64,000 nt of DNA from Acinetobacter harbinensis (GTDB lineage: Bacteria; Pseudomonadota; Gammaproteobacteria; Pseudomonadales; Moraxellaceae). The stretch is from the NCBI RefSeq assembly GCF_000816495.1, contig NZ_JXBK01000001.1, positions 1,927,512 to 1,991,511 of the forward strand. Reading direction: 5' to 3'. Every line of letters starts with the position of its first letter. Position 1 is the stretch's first letter. Both the position numbers and the translations under genes were made by a program. Below are positions 1-8,939 of the stretch, piece after piece. The notes beneath the pieces were generated by a model. It saw only the letters and a program-made list of their open reading frames with translations, was not told the origin of the DNA and did no database searches.

Positions 1-1
1 A

Positions 2-1057
2 CCGATGTTGTTCCAAAATGGTGAACATATTGGTCAGGGTCGTATGAGCTTAGAAGAAATCGTGGCCAAACTGGATAGCGGTTCTGCGGCCAAAGATGCC
101 GAGAAACTCAACAACAAAGCAATCTTTGATGTATTGGTGATTGGTGGCGGGCCTGCCGGTAACACCGCAGCGATCTATGCTGCACGTAAAGGGATTCAAA
201 CGGGGATTGTGGCAGAACGTTTGGGTGGTCAAGTCATGGACACCATGGACATTGAAAACTATACCTCGGTACAAAAAACCCAAGGGCCAAAATTTGCAGC
301 TGAAATGGAAGCGCATGTTCGTTCATATGATGTTGATATCATGAACCTACAAAAAGTCAGCAGCATTCAAGGCGCCAATGAAACTGCCGATGGTCTGGTT
401 GCAGTGACGTTAGACAATGGCGCACAGTTAAAATCTAAAACCATTGTTTTATCCACCGGTGCGCGTTGGAGAGAAATGAATGTACCGGGTGAGCAAGAAT
501 ATAAAACCCGTGGCGTGGCCTATTGCCCACACTGTGACGGGCCTTTGTTTAAAGGTAAACGTGTCGCGGTAATTGGTGGCGGTAACTCAGGTGTAGAAGC
601 GGCGATTGATTTGGCGGGTTTGGTTGAGCATGTGACTTTGGTGGAATTTGACACCAAACTGCGTGCCGATCAAGTATTGCAAGACAAACTCAACAGCTTG
701 CCGAACACCACCGTGATTATGAATGCACTGTCGACTGAAGTGATCGGAGATGGTACGCAAGTCACTGCCCTTAAATACCAAGACCGTGCCACGCAAACAG
801 AACACAGCATTACGCTGGCGGGGATCTTTGTACAAATTGGTTTATTGCCCAATACCGAGTTCTTAAGCACCTCCAATATTGAGTTATCAAGCCGCGGTGA
901 AATTGTGATTAACGATCGCAATGAAACCAATGTCAAAGGCGTGTTTGGTGCTGGTGACTGTACCACTGTGCCATATAAGCAAATTATTATTGCCACCGGT
1001 GAAGGGGCAAAAGCGGCGCTGTCTGCTTTTGATTACATTATCCGTTCTGGTCAGTAA
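2..1057 (+). CDS. ahpF: Alkyl hydroperoxide reductase subunit F, 3' part
   Basis: Flavoprotein disulfide reductase that passes electrons from NADH to the peroxiredoxin AhpC for peroxide detoxification in the cytoplasm. The reading frame is open at the left edge, so the N-terminal thioredoxin-like domains lie mostly outside the window; the first ~25 visible residues are the end of that domain. The thioredoxin-reductase-like core follows: an FAD-binding GGGPAG motif near visible residue 47, the redox-active CPHC at about 174-177, a second nucleotide-binding GGGNSG just after it, and a C-terminal GAGDC FAD motif. The gene ends in a strong intrinsic terminator. ahpC would be expected upstream or elsewhere and is not visible. 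Identification is firm; only the length is unknown. Confidence 0.95.
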   Translation, partial: PMLFQNGEHIGQGRMSLEEIVAKLDSGSAAKDAEKLNNKAIFDVLVIGGGPAGNTAAIYAARKGIQTGIVAERLGGQVMDTMDIENYTSVQKTQGPKFAAEMEAHVRSYDVDIMNLQKVSSIQGANETADGLVAVTLDNGAQLKSKTIVLSTGARWREMNVPGEQEYKTRGVAYCPHCDGPLFKGKRVAVIGGGNSGVEAAIDLAGLVEHVTLVEFDTKLRADQVLQDKLNSLPNTTVIMNALSTEVIGDGTQVTALKYQDRATQTEHSITLAGIFVQIGLLPNTEFLSTSNIELSSRGEIVINDRNETNVKGVFGAGDCTTVPYKQIIIATGEGAKAALSAFDYIIRSGQ

Positions 1058-1098
1058 ATACATAAACTTTTGGCTAAAACCAAGTTAGAATAAAATTT

Positions 1099-1133
1099 GG
1101 CTTATATCGCAGCAACGATATAAGCCTTTTTTT
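1099..1133 (+). terminator. Intrinsic terminator of ahpF
   Basis: An 11-bp perfect stem (GGCTTATATCG / CGATATAAGCC) with a 6-nt loop is followed by seven T residues, 42 nt after the ahpF stop. Confidence 0.9.
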
Positions 1134-1257
1134 CAATAGACTTTTTAATAAAATGTTACACATCATCAACAATTTATGATCTTTATTTAAACGTCTTTTC
1201 GCTTATATTCGCACTATCCCATTTATGCGGATCATACAATTAAAAGGAAATATGAGA

Positions 1258-1602
1258 ATGAATAAATTACTTGTTGCTTTAGGACTTGCTGCCACGGTTG
1301 CTTTGGTTGGTTGTAACAAAGATAAAGCGCCTGAAACCGGTGCAACCACGGGTGAACATTTAGAAAATGCGGCCAATCAAGCGGGTCATGACATTTCCAA
1401 TACCACTGCAGAAGCGGCAAATGACACAGCAACTGCGGTCGATCATGCAGCTGAAAGCACCACCAAAATGGCAGATGAAGCAGCTGTACGTGCAGAAGAT
1501 GCCGCACATGATGCAAAAGAAGCAGCTAAAAAAGCCACAGCAGCCACTGCCGGTGCAGTTGAACAAGGCGCTGCCGATGTAAAAGAACGCGCTCAACAAT
1601 AA
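1258..1602 (+). CDS. Small Ala-rich LEA-like lipoprotein
   Basis: Predicted outer-membrane or periplasmic lipoprotein of about 114 residues with no assigned function. It begins with a short Lys-containing n-region, a hydrophobic segment and the lipobox LVGC, so the mature protein would start at that Cys. The rest is strongly Ala/Glu/Asp/Lys-rich with a repeated helical pattern (AEDAAHDAKEAAKK and similar), low complexity and no aromatic residues, resembling LEA-like or coiled helical stress proteins. ATG codons lie at 1252 and 1258; the AAGGA at about 1244-1248 is better spaced for 1258. An upstream in-frame ATG at 1225 is less likely because it would bury the signal peptide. It is a single-gene unit with its own terminator. 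Confidence 0.75.
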   Translation: MNKLLVALGLAATVALVGCNKDKAPETGATTGEHLENAANQAGHDISNTTAEAANDTATAVDHAAESTTKMADEAAVRAEDAAHDAKEAAKKATAATAGAVEQGAADVKERAQQ

Positions 1603-1620
1603 TTTAACGTTTAAAGTCAA

Positions 1621-1646
1621 CAAAAGCTCCTGATCAGGAGCTTTTG
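1621..1646 (+). terminator. Perfect-palindrome terminator
   Basis: A 26-bp perfect palindrome centred on TGATCA, whose right arm ends in CTTTTG, lies 18 nt after the lipoprotein stop. The built-in A and T tracts suggest it may act in both directions. Confidence 0.8.
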
Positions 1647-1653
1647 TCGTTGA

Positions 1654-2252
1654 ATCGCCGCGCCTGTTAACCTAAATTTATTTTATGTTGTATGCATTCA
1701 GCCGTTTAAGCACATATTTGAGCGGTCATATTTTCGTTATTCAGAAAGAGATGATGCACATCGTCTAAGATGGCTGCCAGTTCTAGCCGATAAAATCACA
1801 GGTTATATTAAAGAAGCCGACTGACCGATGAAAACCTAAAAATGAGATAAAGATTCCACGCGTGAACTGACCGAATTAATCCATATTTCGGTTTTACGTG
1901 GTTTAAGGTTTAGATGCGTCATACTTTGCCCATCACGTTGTAGCTCAACTTACAGCACATACTGCTCATGTACGCGATGAGATAGGCGTTGATGAGCATA
2001 TGTTGCAAACCACCCAATCTTCTGCACTGCGTTTTTCACTGAGCGAAATGTTCCGGCTACTTTCTATTCTGATTAATCCCATCAATATCTGTTTAGCCTG
2101 ATGATTGTTGATATTTTATGCTTAGCCGAATAAGGCGGATTGTCGAGTTATTTACAGAAAGCTCAATTCTTAAGGTCAAATTAGGCATTGTCCTATGCAG
2201 CATTCTTGTTATGGTCTTTTATACATGGACTGATGCACTGTTTAACACTTAA
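1654..2252 (+). pseudogene. Decayed coding region, family not recognised
   Basis: The 740 bases between the lipoprotein terminator and the YeeE gene hold no intact gene of normal size, but stretches read like protein. In frame 1, about 1654-1824 gives 56 residues without a start codon (including FERSYFRYSERDDAHRLRW) and ends in a stop. Frame 1 resumes after two stops at about 1846 (DKDSTRELTELIHISVLRGL), and near 1908 the coding-like sequence shifts to frame 2 (LDASYFAHHVVAQLT, on to SLSEMFRLLSILINPIN), stopping at 2101. A 44-codon ORF in frame 3 at 2118-2252 encodes one hydrophobic helix and could be the C-terminal remnant. I infer one disrupted gene, possibly for a membrane protein. Chance open frames remain possible. 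Confidence 0.4.
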
Positions 2253-2387
2253 ACACATTTATCTATTTTACTGATATAAAGCATCAGTTATTCTCAGCTA
2301 AAAAAGCATTTATGCGGCGCTAAAAAAATATTATATGTGAATAATCAATTAAAATATCCCGACTGATTTAATCAACTTTATACATTC

Positions 2388-3599
2388 ATGTCTATTATTG
2401 CTGCAAAATCTAATCGTTCTAACCTGTCTGTTTGGGTCGCATTGGTTCTATTGTTCATCGGTACACTGGGCGCTTATCAAGTGGTCGGACTGAATCAAGC
2501 ACTGTTATTTTTGGTCGGTGGCGCACTGGGTATGACGCTCTATCATGCCTCATTTGGCTTTACCTCTAGCTGGCGGGTTTTTATTAAAGAACAACGCGGC
2601 CGTGGCTTACGTGCGCAAATGATTATGCTGGCGTTGGCAGTCTTACTGTTTTTCCCCGCTTTAGGCGCAGGTGAGTTATTTGGTCATCCAGTAGAAGGCT
2701 TTGTTAGCCCCCTTTCCACCTCTGTCGTGATTGGTGCTTTTATATTTGGCATTGGCATGCAATTGGGCGGCGGCTGTGCTTCGGGCACACTTTATACTGT
2801 CGGCGGCGGTAGCGCCCGTATGTTGGTGACCTTACTATTTTTCTGTTTGGGTTCTTTAATAGCCACCACACATCTAGATTGGTGGTTCAACCTGCCCCAT
2901 CTTGCGCCAATCTCTATTGTCAGCAGTCTAGGCGTCGTTCCAGCATTAATGGTGAGCTTTGCTTTATTTGCTCTTATTGCCGCAATCACCATTATTTTTG
3001 AAAAAAAACGGCATGGCACGCTTGAAGTAGAACCTAAAACGCAAGATATCGGCTTTAAGCGCTTCTTGCGTGGCCCATGGCCGTTAATTTGGGGCGGTAT
3101 TCTGCTGACCTTACTCAATTTCGCAACATTATCTTTGGCCGGACGACCGTGGGGCGTGACCTCTGCATTGGCAGTTTGGGCTGCGAAAATCGCCAGTAGC
3201 GTCGGGGTTGATGTGGCCTCTTGGGCATATTGGCAGCAACCTGCAAACGCCAAAGCATTATCTGAATCATTATGGTTTGACATCACGTCGATGATGAACT
3301 TTGGCATTATGCTTGGTGCATTGTTAGCAGCAAGTTTGGCGGGTAAATTTGCACCCAATTTCCACATTGCCAAGCGCTCTTTAATTGCAGCGGTAATTGG
3401 CGGATTATTACTGGGCTACGGCGCACGATTGGCTTATGGCTGTAATATCGGTGCTTATTTTAGTGGTATTGCATCAGGCAGTTTACATGGTTGGTTATGG
3501 TTGATTTTTGCTTTTATCGGCAATGCGCTTGGGGTTAAATTGCGTCCGATCTTCTTTCCAGATGAGCGCCCAGAAGCTGAAAAACTCACTGGCTGTTAA
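2388..3599 (+). CDS. YeeE/YedE family sulfur-compound transporter
   Basis: Inner-membrane protein of 403 residues in the YeeE/YedE (DUF395, TsuA-like) family, whose characterised members import thiosulfate. Some ten hydrophobic segments run through the protein. The two family signatures are present: a GGGCASGT loop with a Cys near residue 130, and a second conserved Cys in AYGCNIGAY near residue 350 followed by GSLHGWLW. Conserved cysteines in these positions carry the substrate in the characterised family members. It stands alone between two terminators, without the small TusA-like partner that often follows. No strong ribosome-binding site precedes the ATG. The exact substrate is not shown by the sequence. 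Confidence 0.88.
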   Translation: MSIIAAKSNRSNLSVWVALVLLFIGTLGAYQVVGLNQALLFLVGGALGMTLYHASFGFTSSWRVFIKEQRGRGLRAQMIMLALAVLLFFPALGAGELFGHPVEGFVSPLSTSVVIGAFIFGIGMQLGGGCASGTLYTVGGGSARMLVTLLFFCLGSLIATTHLDWWFNLPHLAPISIVSSLGVVPALMVSFALFALIAAITIIFEKKRHGTLEVEPKTQDIGFKRFLRGPWPLIWGGILLTLLNFATLSLAGRPWGVTSALAVWAAKIASSVGVDVASWAYWQQPANAKALSESLWFDITSMMNFGIMLGALLAASLAGKFAPNFHIAKRSLIAAVIGGLLLGYGARLAYGCNIGAYFSGIASGSLHGWLWLIFAFIGNALGVKLRPIFFPDERPEAEKLTGC

Positions 3600-3620
3600 A
3601 AAATTGTTATGTTAATGCTC

Positions 3621-3649
3621 AACAGCCCATCCCATTGATGGGCTGTTTT
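3621..3649 (+). terminator. Terminator between convergent genes
   Basis: An 11-bp stem (AACAGCCCATC / GATGGGCTGTT) with a 5-nt loop, running into TTTT, sits 21 nt after the YeeE stop and just before the end of the convergent lipoprotein gene. Confidence 0.85.
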
Positions 3650-3659
3650 GAGTTATCTG

Positions 3660-4181
3660 TTAACTTTGTACCAAGGCATGCTTTAAATTACAGCCCAGAC
3701 CCATAATTTCTTGGGCCTGACGATAAGAACTATAACGATTTAACACAAAATCATAAAAGGCTGCCGCGCTACTAAAATCTTTCGCCAAGTTCTGAGCAGC
3801 GACATGGGGCAATTGTATCTGCGGCATCAAATCTAAGTTCTGATTGCCCAAATGATACATCTGCACAAAATAGTCATTCATCATTTCACAATAGGCCTGT
3901 TTAACCGGTTTTAACGAACTGCGACTGACTGCATGTAAATGCAAGCTCTGTAGCTGATTAACGTCCAGTATCGACTGATCTGAAAAGGCAATATTATTAT
4001 TTCTCTTAAATAACTGATAATCCTCAGACAACTGCTGATTTAAATGGTTAAAACGCTGTTGTAAAACGCCAGCATCCGCCACTTGATATTGCGTTATATC
4101 TAGCTTTACCGCTGCCTGCTCTGAAGATGAACAGGCGACCAACATGCTGCTTAAGATCAAAGTCACTAAAATAAATCGCAT
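3660..4181 (-). CDS. Predicted lipoprotein, unknown function
   Basis: About 173 residues beginning with a lipoprotein signal peptide: Arg near the N-terminus, a hydrophobic stretch rich in Leu/Ile/Val, and the lipobox LVAC followed by a serine run. The mature part is mostly predicted helical, with many Gln, Leu and Ser residues, and holds three further Cys residues. I do not recognise the family. The start at 4181 is preferred over an in-frame ATG at 4202 because it puts the signal peptide at the N-terminus and has a weak GGAA upstream. It is transcribed convergently with the sulfur transporter. Confidence 0.7.
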   Translation of the reverse strand: MRFILVTLILSSMLVACSSSEQAAVKLDITQYQVADAGVLQQRFNHLNQQLSEDYQLFKRNNNIAFSDQSILDVNQLQSLHLHAVSRSSLKPVKQAYCEMMNDYFVQMYHLGNQNLDLMPQIQLPHVAAQNLAKDFSSAAAFYDFVLNRYSSYRQAQEIMGLGCNLKHALVQS

Positions 4182-4472
4182 CACTAAAAAATTTCCAAGC
4201 ATCGCAGTGTAATACGGCGATTATGCCAAAAACAGCGCATTAAAGTCATTCTTTGAAAATTTCTTATTTTTTATAGCTCAATACACTGTTTTAGATGTAA
4301 GTTTTCGCGAAAGCACATGCCGTGCTCTTTAGATCAAGCAAATTTTATTTTGATGACATTGTTTATTCAATGACAGCAAAAAACAGGTTTTCATGTCGTA
4401 ATAAAATAATGAATATTATTTGCTTAATGCTAACGCCTTCGGCAAAGTAAGCATGACAAGGAGAAGCCCAAC

Positions 4473-5516
4473 ATGACCTTATTAAAACAATTTCAGATTA
4501 AACACCCTATTTTTTTGGCCCCCATGGCCGGTGTTTCAACACCAGCATTGGCGGCAGAAGTCTCCAATCAAGGTGGCTTAGGCTCGCTTGGTTTAGGCTC
4601 AAGTACTTTACAGGACGCGCGCCAACAAATTTTACAAACACAAGCGCTAACGCAACAGCCCTTTCAAGTAAATTTCTTTTGTCATCAAAGCGCTGCGCTT
4701 GATCAAGACGGCGCAAAGCAGTGGATTGAGTATTTAACCCCACAGTTTGAAAAATATCACGCCACAGCGCCCAGCGAATTAAAATGTATTTATCACAGTT
4801 TTTTAGACAATGACGATTATTTAAATTTGGTACTGGAAACTCGGCCGAAAGCAGTCAGTTTCCACTTTGGTATACCGCATGCCCATCAAATTCAAGCTTT
4901 AAAAGATGCTGGCATCCTGACCATGGTTTCTGCCACCAATTTAACAGAAGCACAAGCAATTGAAGCGGCAGGTATTGATGTCATTATTGCCCAAGGAATT
5001 GAAGCCGGTGGCCATCGTGGGATTTTTAATGCCAGCTTGGATAGCGCACTGATGACCGCTGATTTAGTTCAGTTATTCACTCAGCATTGCAATTTACCCA
5101 TTGTTGCTGCGGGCGGCATCATGGATGGACGACAAGCACAGCGATTAATTAAGCTCGGTGCGGCGGCGGTTCAACTGGGCACTGCATTTGTGCAATGTAA
5201 AAGCTCGAATGCCAATGCAGCTTATCGAAAAGCACTGTTTAATAATCCCATTACCCAAATCAGCAGCAGTATTTCTGGTCGTGCTGCGCGCGGCTTAATC
5301 AATCACTGGCATCTACAAATTGATCAACCTGAACGTCCGACTGTGGCCACTTATCCGTATTGCTATGACTTAGGCAAGCAGCTTAACGCCGCTGCGCTAG
5401 CACAAGGTGATGAGGGTTTTGGCGCATTTTGGGCGGGAAGCAATGTCGTACAAATACGCGACCTAGAAGCAGCAGACTTAATTAATCAATTGGTGTTAGA
5501 GATGACCCAACATTAA
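4473..5516 (+). CDS. Nitronate monooxygenase (2-nitropropane dioxygenase family)
   Basis: FMN-dependent TIM-barrel enzyme of 347 residues that oxidises toxic alkyl nitronates such as propionate 3-nitronate. Family features: an N-terminal APMAGVSTPALAAEVSNQGG phosphate/FMN-binding segment, the catalytic-His motif EAGGHRG near residue 182, and AAGGI followed by GAAAVQLGTAF, which bind the FMN phosphate. A strong AAGGAGA ribosome-binding site lies 9 nt before the ATG. It is monocistronic, with a terminator after it. Native substrate specificity within the family is uncertain. Confidence 0.9.
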   Translation: MTLLKQFQIKHPIFLAPMAGVSTPALAAEVSNQGGLGSLGLGSSTLQDARQQILQTQALTQQPFQVNFFCHQSAALDQDGAKQWIEYLTPQFEKYHATAPSELKCIYHSFLDNDDYLNLVLETRPKAVSFHFGIPHAHQIQALKDAGILTMVSATNLTEAQAIEAAGIDVIIAQGIEAGGHRGIFNASLDSALMTADLVQLFTQHCNLPIVAAGGIMDGRQAQRLIKLGAAAVQLGTAFVQCKSSNANAAYRKALFNNPITQISSSISGRAARGLINHWHLQIDQPERPTVATYPYCYDLGKQLNAAALAQGDEGFGAFWAGSNVVQIRDLEAADLINQLVLEMTQH

Positions 5517-5542
5517 GTATGTATCCATCATGAGAATTTCAT

Positions 5543-5568
5543 AAAAACCTGTGTTGTTGCAGGTTTTT
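5543..5568. terminator. Bidirectional terminator
   Basis: A 9-bp stem AAAAACCTG / CAGGTTTTT with an 8-nt loop gives a T tract on both strands. It lies between the convergent nitronate monooxygenase gene and dusB. Confidence 0.85.
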
Positions 5569-5588
5569 ATAACCGTTTTTTACCGAGG

Positions 5589-6605
5589 TTACAGCACATC
5601 AATTACTTGCGCTTGTACATCACTTAAGATCTGACCTTGGGCCAGTAATTGATCAAAATATGCTTCGACCACTTTAAATTGTTGCGCGGTATTTTCAACT
5701 TGATACATACTTTGGCGAAACTCATTACTTGAACGCAAACCTTTGGTATACCAAGCAATGTGTTTACGTGAAATACGGCAACCGGAATACTCGCCATAAA
5801 ACTCATACAGCTCTAACAAATGCCCCAATAATACTTCTTTTACTTCTAGAATATTCGGTGCAGCCAAATGCTGATTGGTCGCTAAATAATGAGCGATTTC
5901 ACGAAAAATCCATGGTCGGCCTTGGGCAGCACGTCCAATCATCACCGCATCAGCACCCGTATAATCCAGTACATATTTGGCTTTTTCTGGCGTGTCGATA
6001 TCGCCATTGGCAATCACAGGAATGCTTAATAATTGTTTAACTTCTTTAATGAGGTCATAACGTGCGGTATTTAAATACATATCTTCACGCGTACGACCAT
6101 GTAGCGCCAGTGCAGCAATACCTGCCTGCTCTGCGCGCTGTGCCACGCGTAGAATATTTTCATGACCATTTACATAACCCAGCCGTGTTTTCAAGGTGAC
6201 CGGCACATTGACTGCGGCCACCACCGTATCCAAAATACGCGCCACCAAATCTTCATCTTTTAACAATGCAGAGCCCGCCAATTTATTACAGACTTTTTTG
6301 GCTGGACAGCCCATATTGATATCAACAATTTGTGCGCCATTCGCTACTTGATAACGCGCGGCTTCTGCAAGCTCTAAAGGATCAGAGCCCGCAATTTGTG
6401 CAGAAATGGGGGCAAGTTCACCATCAAAATTGGCGCGATATAAACTCTTTTTACTCATGCGTAATGTTTGGTCTGAAGTCATCATTTCACTGACCGCATG
6501 ACCTGCACCAAAGTACTTACACAACGTCCGAAATGGACGATCCGTAACACCTGCCATGGGCGCAACAATTAAATTATTCGACAGCTGATATGGACCAATA
6601 TACAT
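5589..6605 (-). CDS. dusB: tRNA-dihydrouridine synthase B
   Basis: FMN- and NADPH-dependent enzyme reducing a specific uridine in the tRNA D-loop to dihydrouridine. The 338-residue protein opens with the FMN-binding APMAGVTDRPFR and carries DINMGCPAKKV, which contains the active-site Cys and is typical of the DusB subgroup. ANGDI and GADAVMIGRAAQGRPW follow in the barrel, with a C-terminal helical tRNA-binding domain. In enterobacteria dusB precedes fis; here no fis follows and a terminator closes the gene directly. The ATG at 6605 matches the usual family start (M-x-I-G-x-Y-Q-L). Confidence 0.95.
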   Translation of the reverse strand: MYIGPYQLSNNLIVAPMAGVTDRPFRTLCKYFGAGHAVSEMMTSDQTLRMSKKSLYRANFDGELAPISAQIAGSDPLELAEAARYQVANGAQIVDINMGCPAKKVCNKLAGSALLKDEDLVARILDTVVAAVNVPVTLKTRLGYVNGHENILRVAQRAEQAGIAALALHGRTREDMYLNTARYDLIKEVKQLLSIPVIANGDIDTPEKAKYVLDYTGADAVMIGRAAQGRPWIFREIAHYLATNQHLAAPNILEVKEVLLGHLLELYEFYGEYSGCRISRKHIAWYTKGLRSSNEFRQSMYQVENTAQQFKVVEAYFDQLLAQGQILSDVQAQVIDVL

Positions 6606-6687
6606 ATAATTTCATCACTTTTTCAACCGGCATAGTATACTGCATCTGCTGTATCGGCTCATCCTTTTGGAATATGTTTTCACCCTC

Positions 6688-7896
6688 ATGAAAAAAAGTC
6701 TTTTGCTTTTATCTGCTGTTAAATCCTTCAGTATTTTAACTTTGTCGGTTATTTTGGCGGCATGTGGTGACAATTCTTGGTGGTCAAAAAACAATCAACC
6801 CACATTAGATGCCGATCAAATTAAACAGCTATTGCCCCCTCGAATAAATGAGCGCAGCGCATGGGCCAAAGATATTTTTGATATTACCGAGCAACTTGAT
6901 ATTCCCCAAACCAAAGAAAATATTTGCAGTATTGTGGCCGTGGCCGATCAAGAGTCCAACTTCGTGGCCGACCCGCAAGTTGCAGGCTTAGGTGAAAAAG
7001 CGGTTAAAGAAGTTGAAGATCGTTTAGATGAAAAATTTAAGGATAAATTAGGCGATGCCATTGGTGGAACATTAGCTGGCTATTTCCAAGAGGTTTTAAA
7101 AAACCAACCCAGTCCAGACAATAACTATTTAAGCCAAATGCGTCGGGTTAAAACCGAACGGCAATTAGATGAGTTATATCGTGAAATTTTTAGTTATATG
7201 TCGAAGCACTATCATGTCAGTGCATTAACCGGTGCAGCAAAATTAGTCGGACAAGATTTTGCAGAGAAATTAAATCCGGTCACCACATTGGGTTCTATGC
7301 AAGTGCATATTGGTTATGCCAAAGAGCATAAACGTCAAAGTGGCAATATTGCCGCATTACGCAGCGATTTATACAGTCGATATGGCGGTTTGTATTACGG
7401 TATTCATCGCTTAATGATGTATCCTGCGGATTATAATAAGGCCATTTATCGCTTTGCCGATTATAATTCAGGTATGTATTCCAGTCGAAATGCAGCCTTT
7501 CAAAGTATGTTGAATGCGTTAACCAACACCAAACTTGACCTAGATGGTGACTTATTACTTTACACGAAAGATGGCTCAATTCGCTCAACTATCAGTCAAT
7601 CTGAACGTGAACTTACCAGTGTTTTTGCCAGCAACAATATGTTAGTTACACCACGACAAATCCGCACTGACTTAAAAAAAGAAAAGAAAAAAGACTTTGA
7701 AGATACAGCAACTTATCGCGCTGTAACCAAGCTATATCAGGAGAAAATGGCCAAAGAACCAATGTATGCTATCATGCCAGAAGTGGTCATTTCAGGCCCT
7801 AAGCTAAGCCGTGACTATAATACCAATTGGTTTGCAACGCGCGTCAATGGAAGATACCAATCATGTATGCAACGAGCAAAAAGAATAAAAATCTAG
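6688..7896 (+). CDS. DUF1615 family lipoprotein
   Basis: About 402 residues. A Lys-rich n-region and hydrophobic stretch end in the lipobox LAAC, so this is a lipoprotein. The mature region matches what I recall of the DUF1615 family, including an ADQESNF segment near residue 95 and a later ADYNSGMYSSRNAAFQ segment. The Glu in a QESNF context and the overall layout recall lytic transglycosylase-like folds, but enzymatic activity is inference. A TTG at 6667 also opens the frame; the ATG at 6688 is chosen because it begins the signal peptide. The 3' end overlaps the next gene by 34 nt, so the two are probably co-translated. Confidence 0.8.
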   Translation: MKKSLLLLSAVKSFSILTLSVILAACGDNSWWSKNNQPTLDADQIKQLLPPRINERSAWAKDIFDITEQLDIPQTKENICSIVAVADQESNFVADPQVAGLGEKAVKEVEDRLDEKFKDKLGDAIGGTLAGYFQEVLKNQPSPDNNYLSQMRRVKTERQLDELYREIFSYMSKHYHVSALTGAAKLVGQDFAEKLNPVTTLGSMQVHIGYAKEHKRQSGNIAALRSDLYSRYGGLYYGIHRLMMYPADYNKAIYRFADYNSGMYSSRNAAFQSMLNALTNTKLDLDGDLLLYTKDGSIRSTISQSERELTSVFASNNMLVTPRQIRTDLKKEKKKDFEDTATYRAVTKLYQEKMAKEPMYAIMPEVVISGPKLSRDYNTNWFATRVNGRYQSCMQRAKRIKI

Positions 7897-8513
7897 CCCT
7901 GTTCGATTTTGATGGCACTCTGTGCAATAAAGACAGCTTCACGGGGTTTATTTTTCACGCCTTATCTAAACGGCACATTGTTAAACAAGGCATTAAAATT
8001 CTGCCGTGGATTCAAGCCTATTATTTAAACGCATACTCAGCGCCTGCTATGCGTTCTAAATTGTTTCGCGCCATGTTTACCGACGCCAATGCGCTGGAAC
8101 TCAATACTCTGGCACAAGAATATGCAGCGCAGCTGATGAGTCAACTCAATAGCTCATTGTTTAAACAATTAAAGCAGCACCAAACTTTAGGTGATGATGT
8201 GGTCTTGGTTTCAGCCTCGATTGATATCTATTTAGAATCTGTGTGTGAATTATTAGAGATTGACTTAATTTGCACGCAGACTGAAACCATCGACCATGTT
8301 TATACCGGTCACTATGTCAGTCCAGATTGTAGCTCTGAACAAAAAAGACTGCGGATTTTAGAAAAATATAATCTAGACGAATATGCCAGTATTTATGCGT
8401 ATGGAAATAGCCATGAAGATAATGAAATGCTAGCGCTCGCTGATTATTGTTATATGGTCGGCCGCGATAAAGCTCTTCCCGAACTGGCTTTGGCCATTCA
8501 AATTGCTATTTAA
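7863..8513 (+). CDS. HAD-superfamily hydrolase, subfamily IB
   Basis: Predicted phosphatase of 216 residues resembling phosphoserine-phosphatase-type HAD-IB proteins. Motif I is FDFDGTL near residue 14, with the nucleophile and acid/base Asp; motif II is the SAS segment before IDIYLE; a Lys follows in EQKRLRIL; motif III is GNSHEDNEML. The cap is the small helical IB type. The ATG at 7863 is preferred over an upstream in-frame start at 7827 because GGAAGA lies 8 nt before it. It overlaps the DUF1615 gene. The physiological phosphate substrate is unknown; a phospholipid or lysophospholipid head-group role is possible but not shown. Confidence 0.85.
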   Translation: MYATSKKNKNLALFDFDGTLCNKDSFTGFIFHALSKRHIVKQGIKILPWIQAYYLNAYSAPAMRSKLFRAMFTDANALELNTLAQEYAAQLMSQLNSSLFKQLKQHQTLGDDVVLVSASIDIYLESVCELLEIDLICTQTETIDHVYTGHYVSPDCSSEQKRLRILEKYNLDEYASIYAYGNSHEDNEMLALADYCYMVGRDKALPELALAIQIAI

Positions 8514-8693
8514 CTACACCATAAAAACAATGAAGTTACTTTTGCTAAACACTCATAATATTTAATCGTTATTAAAATTAACGTGCTGTTCTATTGATAT
8601 AAAATGCAATTTATCAGAAAATAAACCGTGATACACTTCACTAAATTCGCATTTATAGCGGTATTAAAACCGAAAAATTAGGATATCACGTCG

Positions 8694-8897
8694 ATGAATC
8701 TTTTTACCCCACCTAAGCTGATCAAAGGTCTGCATATTCGTTTTGGCGAAAATCCTGTCGTATTATTGTCTCTGTTTTCCACCTATGCCACGCAAGATAA
8801 TTGGTGTCCACACGACATTCTCAATGTCATTGTGCAGGCTAAAAAAGGTAATTATATGAGTTTAATTAAAATTTTAAGAGCGCATATCCAGCATTAA
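8694..8897 (+). CDS. Small conserved-looking protein, unknown function
   Basis: A 67-residue protein with no recognised domain. It has an AGGA 10 nt before the ATG and ends within an intrinsic terminator, so it looks like a real single-gene unit rather than a chance frame. The middle contains VVLLSLFSTYA, which is hydrophobic but too short and mixed for a confident membrane helix, then a lone Cys-Pro-His and a basic C-terminus. The 180 bases upstream are AT-rich and probably hold its promoter. Confidence 0.55.
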   Translation: MNLFTPPKLIKGLHIRFGENPVVLLSLFSTYATQDNWCPHDILNVIVQAKKGNYMSLIKILRAHIQH

Positions 8898-8925
8898 AAA
8901 AGCCACCTCATTTGAAGTGGCTTTT
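8896..8925 (+). terminator. Terminator of the 67-residue gene
   Basis: A 13-nt stem AAAAGCCACCTCA / TGAAGTGGCTTTT with one mismatch and a 2-nt loop starts at the stop codon and separates it from the convergent desaturase operon. Confidence 0.85.
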
Positions 8926-8939
8926 GTTTAATCTATAGT

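Noticed and set aside
2792-3373. Antisense open frame of 193 codons on the minus strand
   Set aside because: It is a shadow of the YeeE/YedE coding strand, without signals of its own; the translated product matches no recognisable pattern.
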